Assembly (NCBI GenBank): GCA_007844125.1
Contig: CM017567.1
Span: forward strand, 41,631,027-41,695,026
Length of the DNA: 64,000 bases
Reading direction: 5' to 3'
Source: Sinonovacula constricta
Taxonomy: Eukaryota > Mollusca > Bivalvia > Cardiida > Solecurtidae
Each line of letters opens with the position of its first letter. Positions within the stretch are counted from its first letter, which is position 1. Shown in pieces: positions 28,101 to 43,100 of the stretch. The notes under the pieces are model-generated. The model did no database searches. It was not told the DNA's origin and saw nothing but the letters and a program-made list of their open reading frames with translations. The translations under genes were made by a program, and so were the position numbers.

Positions 28101-31100
28101 GGAACCCAACAATTTCGTCAACAGAATGTAGTCACATTGAACTTTATCTGGCTTCACACTGTTATCGCAGTGGGAGGTCCATGGGTTTGGGGGACGGAAG
28201 TGGGGTGGGTGAATCTAGCCGTCTAAGTACAGCCTCAGACTGCTGAGGATAAGAACGCTACTGACAAATAGAAGTTCAGCAAACCCATGTGTATTAAGTG
28301 TGACTAATTGTTTTACGACCTCATCCCCTATGACACGCCTGTTTATAATAAACAAATCATGTGTTCAGCTGTAATCTTACAGCATCGAGTTATCTTCTTT
28401 ATTTTATTTATATAGTTTTGGGTGGGGGGAGGCTGGGGTGGTGTTTCAATGCTCTTTAGCACATAGTAACAACATATGTTGATACTTTCGTAGAAATGAG
28501 TATGTGCATAGGTCTAATGAAGTCGTGTACACTATTGGTCGAGGGTAAGAGTAGTAGACTTATAACTCCTCGGCCACTCATAGCTCGATCCCGGTCAAGG
28601 CGAAAATCCTTCTGGGAGGTCACTAGGGTTTTCATCCATTATGAAAACTGGGTCACACATTACTTAAAAGTTTGTATCGTTGTTACTAATTGTGAACATT
28701 AATATTTAATATAAATATAAAATGTAGATGAGTACACTGACAACAGCACCTTCAATCGTGGAATCTGGTGGATACACGCTTATAGTATAGCTATATGTAT
28801 GTAAGAAATGTCGTTTTGCAAACATATTTATGTTTTACCTTTCCTGTTTACAGTGACGACCACACCTGTCGTGTGTCCGCCATGGGGCGAGTGGAGTCCA
28901 TGTGACTGTGAACTCATGCCACACACAAGAAAGAGGAGTCGAATAACGGCATCAACAAATCCAGATTGTAAACCCAATGTTGAAATTGAAGGTTGTAAAG
29001 ATCTATGCAACATGACCACGACTCGTAAGTGACTTCCAAAGTATAATGTAGGTGATTTGTCATAATTCCTTAATGATGTCAGTTTGTTTTCGCCTTAATG
29101 GACTAAGATGTAAAAGATGCAGCATTCATGTTGACATTTTAGGTGGATTTTTCCCCATTTTTAGCGTTTATAAATCTATGCGTCGGAAAAAGTAACGGAA
29201 TATGTGAAGGTAAGAGCGGATAAACGAGTGAATGGCAGACCAAACAAATAAGAACAACCACATCTCTTTAACTGTATTGGCCGCAAAGCTGTTTGAAAAT
29301 TCACATGGTCTGAATACAGGGGCTTTTAATATTGTATTTGGATTTAAACTAGGTTTTAACAAATAGATAGTTTCCATGTGATGTCATAGGCACTGATATG
29401 ACAGTTTAAGGCAGCCATCTTTGAAGGCAGAAGCTAATGGAGGCCGAAATCTGGAAATATGTGCTGTATTAAACTCTATTTTTCAGTCTATTTTACTGAA
29501 TTTTATATCAAATTTAACAGCTTTTGTGAAGTACTTTAAATATCACAGCTATGTTTTGATAGTTTAAAAGGTAAAAAAATACAACCAAAGAATATACACT
29601 GTTCATTTGTATTAAGAATGAGCCAATACTTTTATTTATTTCTGTGTATTCATTTTTTGTGCATTTATCAATTCTAAAAATATTGTATTTTAATAATATG
29701 AATTTCAAGAGCTTTCTAATAGTGTATAGCTTTTAATTTGTGGACCGCAAATGAAGAAATTACAAGTAAATAAAATGTACGCATCTAAACAAATGGAAAG
29801 ACCTACTTGCATTAAGGCATTAATCAGGGGAGACTATTCATTAATGTCTCTCATTGCAGAATTGGTGTTGTATTACTCTGCCGATGAAAAAGACTTATAT
29901 AATGGATGTTTATACCAATAACTGTTGGCCCAACTCGTTTAGGAAAACCATTTAGAAACAAAAACAGCTATACGTGCATACCAAATAGTTCGTATGTTAC
30001 ACCATCCTGCGATGATACCATTTAATGACGTATTTGACCGCGTGTAAAATTTGAATGATAAAAAGATTAGAACTCAGTACCTTTTAAGTTTGTGAATGCA
30101 CTTTATGAATAGGTGACTAAATAATGCATAGGTGTTAATTATTACATTATAAATGATAGATATACAGGAAAAAATGGTGAAAAGTGAATAGTTTGTGAGA
30201 AAACTGTCGCGGTTTATTATGTAGGCTCATATCCCTGAGTTTACACTCGGTCATAAGGCGTTTGCTTGTGTTTATGTTTATAAAAAGGTTGGACATTAAA
30301 TGTTAGTTACGATTTCTCGTTGAGTATTGATTAAAGAATTACAATGTAAACTATCTCCACCAGCTGTCTGCACGTATGCCGAGAAGTGTGTGGAACCTTG
30401 TCACGAGACGTGCCTCGGCTTCCGGAAGCCGTCAGTATGCGCCAGCAACGAGTGTGACATCGAATGCCCATGTCCCGATGGCCAGCGCTATCTGAACGGC
30501 GTCTGCATCAACGAGACAGACTGCCCTTGCTACGATGATGACGGCAATGCAGTCGATGTCTGGGGAGATGTAGATCCTCCGGATGACGATCCGTGTACCT
30601 TCTGGTAATATATTCATACTTATTATGATATTTTTAATGCAGTGTGATGGCGAAGGTTACTGATTTTCACAGAAAGCCACCGACCTAACAATTTAAGTTT
30701 CTGCCTACTGCACGAAAAAAGAAGATCTACTCAGTTCCATATTAGGATGTCAAACATTATAAATGAAGTTACTGAATAAATTGATATGTATTGGCAGTGC
30801 GAGAAGGAGGGTGTGTGCAAATACATGCATGGTGATGATGCAGAGGGCAGTCTTTATACAAGATTTCCCCTATTTCGTATAATTAAGAGTGATCGGCCCG
30901 TTGGCCATAGCCATTTGTACAACTAATATAATCCTAAATACAAACTATAGTAATACACCTTCCATTAGTACTACTAACTTATATACATGTAGACTGTAGA
31001 GGATATATATTACGATTTTGTCTCATTATTAATGAGTAATTTTAGCTTTTAGATAATGAGTGCGCAAGCACCGTCGCCCATACTAAGGGACTGCTGGCAA

Positions 31101-34100
31101 TTTGTCCTTTTTACAATTGATGTCTGTTTAACGCATTTCAATAATTTTAATATTCAAATAGTTGCATAATATTCATTTTGTAATGTTGCGTTGAAGAAGA
31201 ATTTTCAGCAGCGCACTCCGATTGGATATAATTTCGAATCTAACTGGACTAATATTCTGCCAGTGGGAGGATGATAGGGCTGAGTGGCAGCCAGTCGGGA
31301 GCAGCTGTGTTGAATTATCAGAAAGCCCGCTATTTTAAAAATAGTATTTATTTACAAAACTGATAATTTAATTGTCGAAATGCGAAAACAGTGTGAAATA
31401 ACAAGAAAAATTTAACGGGCATTAATTTACTCACTTCAGTTTAATGTAACGTTTGTTGTATAGGTATGAGAATAGCTGCCTTTTATATCAAAATCTAAAC
31501 TCATTAACAAAGTTAAAAGCTTTACTTACTTGTTCAGTCGTATTTAAAATAAAAACTGCAAATACAGTTTAGAAAACAAATTGGTAACACCTGGTTAAAA
31601 TTTCTTTTCCTGGTTTTGTTTTAATTTTTTTTTTCAAAAGTACAAAACTCTGCTGAACCAACATCTTAGAGATGAAAATCTTTTTCATTGACTTCCTGTA
31701 TTTTCGTAAACATTTTATGTTTGTATTGATTTATACTTGTATTGTATAATATGTTTGCTCATTAACAGCGAAGAGCGGTAATGAGTTTATTAAAGTTGAG
31801 CTGAGTTGTAGCAAGGCAAACCGTAACCGATGTGAAAGTGTGAAATGAGACAAACGAGTAAATAAGATTTAGCATTAGGATGAAAATAAGCACACTAAAA
31901 TAATTGTTTTTAATAATATTATTTCTCATGTCAAATACCCGAAAATACCTACCCAAAAGGAGATAAAATTAGAAACAAGTAGATACCTGAAACATTACTA
32001 ACAATGATATAACTGAAACATTACAAGGAGATACCTGAAAAATTAGTAACAAGTAGATAACTGAAGGATTTCTAACAAGTATATAACTGAAACATTACTA
32101 ACAAGTAGATACCTGAAACATTGCTAACAATGATATAACTGAAACATTACAAGGAGATACCTGAAAAATTAGTAACAAGTAGATAACTGAAGGATTTCTA
32201 ACAAGTATATAACTGAAACATTACTAACAAGTATATAACTGAAACATTACTAACAATGATATAACTGAAACATTACAAGGAGATACCTGAAAAATTAGTA
32301 ACAAGTAGATAACTGAAGAATTTCTAACAAGTATATAACTGAAACATTACTAACAAGTATATACCTGAAACATTGCTAACATTTTAAACATGTCCCATTT
32401 CGCATAAATGTGTGTGGTTACGAGTTGACCCATATTAATGTTTTGTCTATTGCAGCCAGTGCTACCCGGACAATCATATCAAATGTATGCCAAGAGACTT
32501 CTGTAAGTAAACCAAGCTTTATTTCTCCGTGTCCATATATTACAATTAAGTATTATTTGTTAGCAAGTGTAATTTCATTAACGTCATAAGATTATCAAAA
32601 TAAAGAAGAGCCATTTAAACCCAACGGACAGTTGCAAGTTTCGTCCGTCCGTCCCGTTTTCGTGTCTGACCAATAACTTCTATATTATGTATTAAATGGG
32701 TACTTTTTATGCCACTAAATATATAGACGTTTTTGCAAGCACAAAAATAATTACGCTAATAAGGAAGCGTAATCTATTTAACCCGAATCCAGCATGTGGT
32801 TCTCAATAAGCACATTGCCGTATTTTCGAAATAAATAAATAAATTAAACCATGGCACCATTGGCCTAACATGTATTTATTTCCGTCAAAGAAATCGCCAA
32901 ATTTTGATTTTTAACAATCTCGTGTAGACAAAGGCACGGAAATCACGGATTTAGGTTACAAATATTACGGTGCATTGAATACTACGTTGAATTTGAATGG
33001 GAAGGACTGTGTTTTCTATCCCATCGTCGGAGCTCTTTTGCTCGTAAACACGTGGCATATTTATAGCAAGCTTTAAAAAATACCCAATATCACCAACTTG
33101 CAAGTTCAACCTACCATCCGTTAACCATTTACAGAAACACAAGACTATAAGCAAATTCAGTGTTGCCAAAAAATGATTAAATCATGATTGAATATCTAAT
33201 TTTCTACGTCACCAGGCTGCTCGTGGGGCACATGGAACCAGTGGTCTGACTGTTCTCACACATGCAACGAAGGTGTCCGCTACAGGGACAGGTGAGTGGT
33301 ATTTCGAAGTTCTCTTTGCCATTTCATTTCCGTTCGAGTGAAAGTCAGCTTTTCTTACTTGAACATGTTCCCCAATATCATTAAATAACACCTATACTTT
33401 TGCCCATTGCCGGGGAACATGCCATCACATCTACTACCTCTAGCAGCTACCCGAATACTACAGTTACCCGAATACTACAGTTACCCGAACATAACAATTA
33501 CTTGAACATAAAAGTTCCCTGAACATTACAGTTCCCTGAACATAACAGTTACCTGAACATAACAGTTACCTGAACATTACAGTTACCTGAACATTATAGT
33601 AACCAGAACATTACAGTTCCCTGAACAAAACAGTTACCTGAACATAACAGTTACCTTAACATTACAGTTCCCTGAACATTACAGTTACCTGAACATTACA
33701 GTTACCTGAACATTACAGTTACCTGAACATTACAGTTACCTGAACATTACAGTAACCTGAACATTACAGTTACCCGAACATTACAGTAACCTGAACATTA
33801 CAGTTACCTGAACATTACAGTTACCCGAACATTACAGTTACCAGAACATAACAGTTACCCGAACATTACAGTTACCTGAACATTACAGTTACCAGAACAT
33901 AACAGTTACCCGAACATTACAGTTACCTGAACATTACAGTTACCCGAACATTACAGTTACCCGAACATTACAGTTACCTGAACATTACAGTAACCCGAAC
34001 ATTACAGTTACCCGAACATTACAGTTACCCGAACATTACAATTACCTGAACATTACAGTTACCTGAACATTACAATTACCTGAACATTACAGTTACCAGA

Positions 34101-37100
34101 ACATTACAGTTACCTGAACATTACAGTTACCAGAACATTACAGTTACCTGAACATTACAGTTACCTGAACATTACAGTTACCTGAACATTACAGTTACCC
34201 GAACATTACAGTTACCAGAACATTACAGTTACCTGAACATTACAGTTACCAGAACATTACAGTTACCTGAACATTACAGTTACCAGAACATTACAGTTAC
34301 CTGAACATTACAGTTACCTGAACATTACAGTTACCCGAACATTACAGTTCCCGGAACATTACAGTTACCTGAACATTACAGTTACCTGAACATTACAGTT
34401 ACCTGAACATAACAGTTACCTGAACATTACAGTTACCAGAACATTACAGTTACCTGAACATTACAGTTACCAGAACATTACAGTTACCTGAACATTACAG
34501 TTACCTGAATATTACAGTTACCAGAACATTACAGTTACCCGAACATTACAGTTCCCGGAACATTACAGTTACCTGAACATTACAGTTACCTGAACATTAC
34601 AGTTACCTGAACATTACAGTTACCCGAACATTACAGTTACCCGAACATTACAGTTACCTGAACATTACAGTTACCTGAACATTACAGTTACCTGAATATT
34701 ACAGTCACCTGAACATAACAGTTACCTGAACATTACAGTTACCTGAACATTACAGTTACCTGAACATTACAGTTACCTGAACATTACAGTTCCCTGAACA
34801 TTACAGTAACCTGAACATTACAGTTACCTGAACATTACAGTTACCTGAACATTACAGTTACCCGAACATTACACTTACCAGAACATTACAGTTACCTGAA
34901 TATTACAGTCACCTGAACATAACAGTTACCTGAACATTACAGTTACCTGAACATTACAGTTACCTGAACATTACAGTTACCTGAACATTACAGTAACCTG
35001 AACATTACAGTTCCCAGAACATAACAGTTACCTGAACAGTACAGTTACCTGAATATTACAGTTCCCTGAACATTACAGTAACCTGAACATTACAGTAACC
35101 TGAACATTACAGTTACCTGAACATTACAGTTACCTGAACATTACAGTTACCCGAACATTACAGTTCCCTGAACATGACAGTTCCCGGAACATTACAGTTA
35201 CCTGAACAGTACAGTTACCTGAACATTACAGTAACCTGAACATTACAGTAACCTGAACATTACAGTTCCCAGAACATAACAGTTACCTGAACAGTACAGT
35301 TACCTGAATATTACAGTTATCTGAACATTACAGTTACCTGAACATTACAGTAACCTGAACATTACAGTAACCTGAACATTACAGTTCCCCGAACATAACA
35401 GTTACCTGAACAGTACAGTTACCTGAATATTACAGTCACCTGAACATAACAGTTCCCTGAACATTTCAGTTACCCGAACATTACAGTTACCTGAACATTA
35501 CAGTTACCTGAACATTACAGTTACCAGAACATTACAGTTACCTGAACATTACAGTTCCCTGAACATTACAGTTACCTGAACATTACAGTTACCTGAACAT
35601 TACAGTTACCTGAACATTACAGTTCCCAGAACATTACACTTACCAGAACATTACAGTTACCTGAACATTACAGTTCCCTGAACATTACAGTTACCTGAAC
35701 ATTACAGTTACCTGAACATTACAGTTCCCAGAACATTACACTTACCAGAACATTACAGTTACCTGAACATTACAGTTACCTGAACATAACAGTTCCCTGA
35801 ATATTACAGTTACCAGAACATAACAGTTCCCTGAACATTACAGTTACCTGAACATTACAGTTACCCGAACATTACAGTTACCTGAACATTACAGTTACCC
35901 GAACATTACAGTTACCCGAACATTACAGTTACCTGAACATTACAGTTACCTGAACATTACAGTTACCCGAACATTACAGTTACCTGAACATTACAGTTAC
36001 CTGAACATTACAGTTACCCGAACATTACAGTTACCTGAACATTACAGTTACCTGAACATTACAGTTACCCGAACATTACAGTTACCTGAACATTACAGTT
36101 ACCCGAACATTACAGTTACCCGAACATTACAGTTACCTGAACATTACAGTTACCTGAACATTACAGTTACCCGAACATTACAGTTACCTGAACATTACAG
36201 TTACCTGAACATTACAGTTACCTGAACATTACAGTTACCTGAACATTACAGTTACCCGAACATTACAGTTACCCGAACATTACAGTTACCAGAACATTAA
36301 AGTTACCTGAACATTACAGTTACCTGAACATTACAGTTACCCGAACATCACAGTTACCTGAACATTACAGTTACCTGAACATTACAGTTACCTGAACATT
36401 ACAGTTACCCGAACATCACAGTTACCTGAACATAACAGTTACCTGAACATTACAGTTACCTGAACATTACAGTTACCTGAACATTACAGTTACCCGAACA
36501 TCACAGTTACCCGAACATTACAGTTACCTGAACATTACAGTTACCTGAACATTACAGTTACCTGAACATCACAGTCACCTGAACATTACAGTTACCTGAA
36601 CATTACAGTTACCTGAACATTACAGTTACCTGAACATTACAGTTACCTGAACATTACAGTTACCTGAATATTACAGTTACCTGAACATTACAGTTACCTG
36701 AACATTACAGTTACCTGAACATTACAGGTACCCTAACATTACAGTTACCCGAACATTTCAGTAACCTGAGCATTGCAGTAACCCGAACAATTACAGTTAC
36801 CCGAAAATAACAGTTACCCGAACATTACAGTTACCCGAACATTACAGTTCCCTGAACATTACAGTTACCCGAACTTTACAGTTGACCGACGTCAAATGGA
36901 TTGAGAAATAAGTGAACACAAAATGAACGACAACGAAGTTTTTCTTACATAAAAGCTGCAGTGCTGGTAGACCTTTGTATGGCGCCAGTAAACAAATCGT
37001 TACAGTGAACGTTACAGTATAATGCCTCAACAGTCCCTAGAACGCACGAGCTGGTGTAGCGATAGGTGCGACACTTAAAAGGATGAGGTAGTCCAGTTGC

Positions 37101-40100
37101 CCGCGGTGCACCACTGGTTCTTTTAAATTATTTCTTGTGTCTTTTCTGTCTTTTTTTTCACTTGAAAAATATACGTCTATAGTGGTGCCACTATATATGT
37201 ATATGTGTATAGCATTCCGTGAACACCTGACATGATGCCACATCTGGTCTTATTACCCTGACTCCTACCTGATCGATCAGTAACAGAACATGTCCTTGGT
37301 TTTGCTTAAGCATGGAGTACCACTAGCATTTTAAAGTCTTGGTTATGTCACGGCCATAAATCCGTGTCTGTGATAGTTTTAACACACTCACACACGCACA
37401 CACACACACGCCATGTCCTGATGTTCCACAGATCTTACACCGGAGATGAATGTACTATCGTCGACGGCCACCAGGCAGAACCCTGCTACAATGCTCCTTG
37501 TGAAAAAGATTGCGTAGTGAACGGGACCGCCTACGACAACGGTGACGTCATTTCCAACTGCACGTGCGAAGTGTGGTGAGTATGCACTCCTATAAATTAA
37601 CGGCGAAGTCACTTATTTTTAGCGTTAATGTCTCTTACAGCAGTACTATCTAAGGATAATACTAAAAGTATAAAACATGTGTTTTATTAATGATGACGTG
37701 GATTGCAGAAACTAGCACAATTTAATAAACAATAAAAAAAGAATTTCCCAACTTATTTTTTGCCTATTTTTGCACAGTTCATTGCCACCTTTATATTTAT
37801 TTCAGCTACTGTACTCGTACCGGAGTGCACTGCGTGGATAATGTTTACGAAAACGGTATGTGTTGTCTTCAAAATCACTCTTAACTCGTTGTTTCTGTAA
37901 AAGAGTCAGTTTCATATATTTTATATAGTTAATAAACACTTGAAACTTTAAAATATCAACGAATTAAAGTACACATGATTATGTTTCACGGGTATGTGTG
38001 TCTTAATTGGTAAATATACCATCTTGTAAGCCGTCTGACTCCTCTGTGATGTGTTTGAATCCCCCGTACTTTTATCTAAGAAGATCTTCCAGCTGGCATT
38101 CGCTGACATTCCTGTGGCTTCTTAGTAATAGCCCAACGTAATGATTAAGTGTAGTGTTTTTGCTATATATTTCAGAAACATAACAATGTAGCGGATATTT
38201 TTGGCTAGAATTAGAATTGCCCGAATCTCTTTTTTTTCTTTAATAAATAATTGCCTCATTTTGTTGTTGCTCTATTTGTGAATATAAATCACATTTGCAG
38301 CTTTATCACTAACTAGCGGCTTATTGAAAATAATTACTGGGAGTTTCTTGCTAGAAACACGCCAAGTTATGGGATAAAATGAACTATTGGCAGTGATGAC
38401 TAAATATGTTAGTTTTATTTTTCCGCACAATGAAAGATAAAGCCGTGAAGCTTATTTAAACTTACAACATATATTTAACAGTATTATCACTATGGGTGTA
38501 CATGTATGTTTCTTTGACTGATACAAGGACAATTTATATGAACTTATGATCGACTTATGTGAGTTCTGATATTACATTTGATCGACTTATGTGAGCTCTA
38601 ATATTACATTTGATCGACTTATGTGAGTTCTAATATTACATTTGATCGACTTATGTGAGTTCTGATATTACATTTGATCAACTTATGTGAGCTCAATAAA
38701 TCATCTAATCGACTTACGGAACACATAATTCATTTTATCGAGTTAATAGGTTTACGCGCTTTCGCAGAAGTAACTGAGGCGCCCGTTACCGAGAGGTAAG
38801 GGTCGCCGACTTGAAACTCAGCCCCTTACACGTTTGTACATACATTTATACTTTCCTGCAGTGGATGGTCAGTACTCCCCCTGGTCCAACTGGAGCTCGT
38901 GTACGCGGTCTTGTGATGGTGGTCTCCGGACTCGAACCCGGCTGTGTGACAATCCGCCGCCCCGGTGTGCAGGAGCAAGCTGTGAGGGCCCCCCAATAGA
39001 AGTAGATGACTGTAATGTCGATGTACCATGTACGTATCGCTTTATTTAGCAGCAAAAGCGAGATGTGACTAACCATTTCTTTAACGTCTGTCGCAATAAA
39101 ATTTTGGTAACTCTATCTTCACTGCAACTCCTTAAACGTGTGGCTATATGCACAATTGAAAAGATTTATACAATGTAACGCGTTCATCAACTACTCAATG
39201 GGATTTTCTTATTTAAAAATGCATTAATGCTTAAATGAATTTCTTTAGAACTATAAAGTGTATATAATTATTAGAATTTTATCTTTGTAAAAATGTTAAT
39301 ACGTTCTACTTGAGGTTATATCTCCAAATAAGGTAAAATGAAGGATTGGGGGATACAGTGATACGCCATTTTTCTTTGAAACCCGTGGTCTTATGATGTT
39401 TGGAAATGTCAAACTTAAGAGTCATTTGTCTGTGTGTTATGTACAGGCTGTGAGACCAATCCTTGGAGTGACTGGGGACCTTGCAGTACCACGTGCGGCA
39501 CGGGCGTACGGACACGTGGACGGTCCTACCTGGACCCGGCTGATGCTTTGGCCTGTAATCATACATTAACCGAAGAACAACCGTGCTTCAACAACATACC
39601 ATGCGACAGTAGTGAGTAATTTATAATACTAAAGGTTCGACTAAATACTCGGTTTGTCTTTTGCCTCGAAATGTGTTAGATTGTATAAAATGAAGTTTGA
39701 CAGATGAACCCGGCGATTTGGTTTATTCAATATGTTATTTGTACAAAATTTAAATGTTAACATACCCGAAGTATGAAATATAAATACATTAAAATCGTAG
39801 ATGCGAAGCGATCAAAACAATTTTAGAAGTTGTGACCTTTAATGATGATATCAGTCAGTTTTCTTTATAAAAAATAGATGTAAATAAATAATAAAATGAA
39901 ATTAAAAAATAGAACTCCATTTACCGAATTATGGTCCGTATTTTATCAGGGTTATCAAAGTCCGCAAAACAGACTTTACCCATGTGAAGTTTCAGTGTGC
40001 ATTCCATATATAGGCGTTGCATTCCAGCGCGTCGCCAATAAAGGACTTTTAAATAACCACGCGTTTAAAGCGATTCATCTTCCCTGTAGGGTTTTTCCCA

Positions 40101-43100
40101 TTACATGCGTTTCATTTATATTTTGATACATACGTGTACCCATACTTTCAATTGACAAAAGCTCCACGTCAGAGCAAAAGATTAATACAAACATTATATC
40201 TATTCTGTACTCCTTCTCTGTACATTATATTTTCTCGCACCTATCAGCATCGTTTTGATGTCACAGTTTCTATAAAAACACAGAGCAAAAGCAAGAATTA
40301 TATGCATTGGTATGTTTCAACATTAGGTCTAGTTGTATGTCGTAACTTTGAGCTTGGAGTATTACGAACGCCTCTATTCTTTGTCGATTACCGTTGGTCC
40401 TTTGACACTACCGTTACTTACTTGTTACAGTTTCCCGTCTGAATCCTAAGCTGTAACTGTAAAATTCCAAACCAAATCAAGAATCATGTGTTTGGTTTTA
40501 AAGATGGCTGTCAATGTTAACTGTCTACTGTAATTTGCTTCTGTTCAGCCCGATCTCTTCGGCAAAACATGCATAAAACCAGTTTTTGCATTAGCGATTT
40601 TTTTTGCGGTTTTATTACGCTGACTGTATTCATCTTTTCTTTGTTTTTTGTTTTTTTGTTTTTTTTTTGTTTTTGGTAGGGTGGGTGAGGTCGAGCTGTT
40701 TATAAGACATTAACCTTCATCCTTCAGCACGAGTGAATCGAGATTCTGGCAAAATGTAGATACAGATTAGCCTGCTCGCGTCCGATCATCTTTGCGTGTA
40801 TCATTACAAGAATTTTGTTATGAATATGAATTTAATCTATTAATGTAGCATGATAAGAGTTAAAGATTGACTTGTGAGATATTTTAACCTGTTTCTGTCT
40901 TTTCAGCATGTGATGTCTCTCCATGGACCGTATGGTCTCCATGTTCCCGGTCCTGTGGTGCAGGTTTGATTCGTCGGCAAAGAACAGTGCTGAGCGGAGA
41001 CTGCACGGATGTCAACCTTATTGATGAAACCTTCTGCTACGAATCTGAGTGCAGTAAGTCAGCAGACACCGTAAACATGCATCGTTTGTTTACTTCAAAA
41101 GGCCTTAAGACAACGTGTCGTAACCTCATTGCTCAAAATAAATCACAGAATGTGTCATAAAATTTAAGACCTTACTTGTTTCGTTTCACTACAACGAAGT
41201 ATAAAAAATAGCATTTTTTTTCGCACAGGAAACTAACAGCATTATTTTTTGGCAACATTAAACGCGCACTTCATTCGTATCCGAAACTGTTTACGACTTG
41301 GTTCGTATACATTTGACAAGTTTCGCCGCTTCTAATGAGCGACGCTGTATAATATGAATGGTAAAGTATTGACGGAGTAACATCAAACGGTTTGAAAGAA
41401 TCAGTATTCCTCATAGAACGTTCCTGAAAATACTTTGATACTTTCACAATTAATAACTTTTCTTAAGAGCGAAGTTTCTTCAAAACTCCTAGTCAATGAC
41501 AAGCTTATAGACTGAATGACTTGCATGAATAAAAACGCCAATTACAGTGTGAAATACGGTTCGCGGCACTCGTGCGAGTTTTGTGCACAAAAACATGCAA
41601 AATATAAGATTATATAAGATAAGATTATATATAAGTTACCTCTCGTTTGTGGGGCGGTACGCTTAGTACGACCTAACAATTTAAGAAGTACCTGTCTCTG
41701 GCGCGACAAAAAGTAGTCCGCCGTTTTGTTTCGTTTTGCTTTTTGTACCGATTTTATGGTCATATTGGCGACGTCCCGCTGATAATTGGCGGAGGAAGAC
41801 CCCAAACTTAAGCCTGGGTAGAACACTGTAGGTAAGCTGATAAACCTTCCCATATGAAAGTTCTGGCCCGACCGAGACTCGAATCCATGCGGTGAGGGGC
41901 TGAGGTGTTAAAAATATGGACTCTCGCCACTCGGCCAGACGCCCCAAATGTGTTTTAACACACTGTTAAAATCCATTGGCAGCCCATGGCCAGCACAGCT
42001 TTACTATATGAACATGTGATTATGTAATCCAACAATATGTTTAATAGGTTTATCGTCCCACCAACAGTATTTCACGGTGTTCACTTAAAGCAAATATAGT
42101 GCTGCCTTCTCTGTGTATAGCATGCCGTCATCCCATGATACCACAGCCAGTCACATTATCCTGACACCGGGCCAACCAGTCGTGAAACAACCCTTATAGT
42201 TGCTTGAGACTTAGCAAGGGAGCTATATCACTACCATTTTAACGACTTTAGTATGTCGCGGCTCGGGATTCAACCCAGGGCCTCCCGTACCTGGAGCCGA
42301 CGCTGCCAGGTCGGTGAAATCCAACAATAAACGAATGCCGTGCACATACATCTCCAAAGCATAGAAGACTACGTCATCCAGTAAAACGTGGTACACGCAC
42401 TGTAATCAGCATTGAGCATAGTTTCCAGTCTGATTAAAATCATATCCTGAAAACCGCTCCGCAATCAAGATTTGACGACTAGTCAATAAAACCTTCCCAA
42501 CCAATCAGATTGTCGCCTGGAAAATTGCAAAAGTAAATGATAATCCGAAAAGTTTCGAACGTTTCATTTAAATCTCTGCGCTTATTTTAGAACATGTCTC
42601 GTTTATCATCTTTTTAAATTGTAGGAACAACTGAAATGGTAGTAAATTTCCATATCCTGTCGGTAATATTGCGATATAGTCCTTCTTGTCCATAATGCAA
42701 TCAAGAATTTGCTTCTGAACAGGTTATAACGAGCAAATTCCTAATTTTGTTCAACACTTTTCTACAGCATTATCAATAGCGGCCATTATGCATAATTGTC
42801 TCTGGCTTTATCTTCAACGGCTGGTTTAGTCTCAGAATGTGACAACTGCTTTTGGAAGCAATGAAAACCACGGCGCAGCCTGTTTATGGTATCGGACTGG
42901 CGAAAAGTAGGACAAATACTGACCAGGGTTTGGTATATTTATTCTTAACACACTATATTGAAGAATAAGGGGGACTTTAGTGATAACTAAAGAAATACAA
43001 GCTATTTTTGTTTGGCGACATTAAACGTGCCCTCTATGCATAGTTGGCAGCTTTTTATGTAAAGCATTTGTTCTGTATTCCCATCTAAGAAAATGAATAC

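Noticed and set aside
33447..36884. CRISPR-like or telomere-like array (17-mer)
   Set aside because: No spacers; the unit acagttacctgaacatt is not a telomeric motif, and coding exons of one domain flank it.
39896..40442. Two adjacent open frames of 76 and 102 aa in intron 16
   Set aside because: AT-rich, no domain or splice signals, frames differ; regarded as chance.
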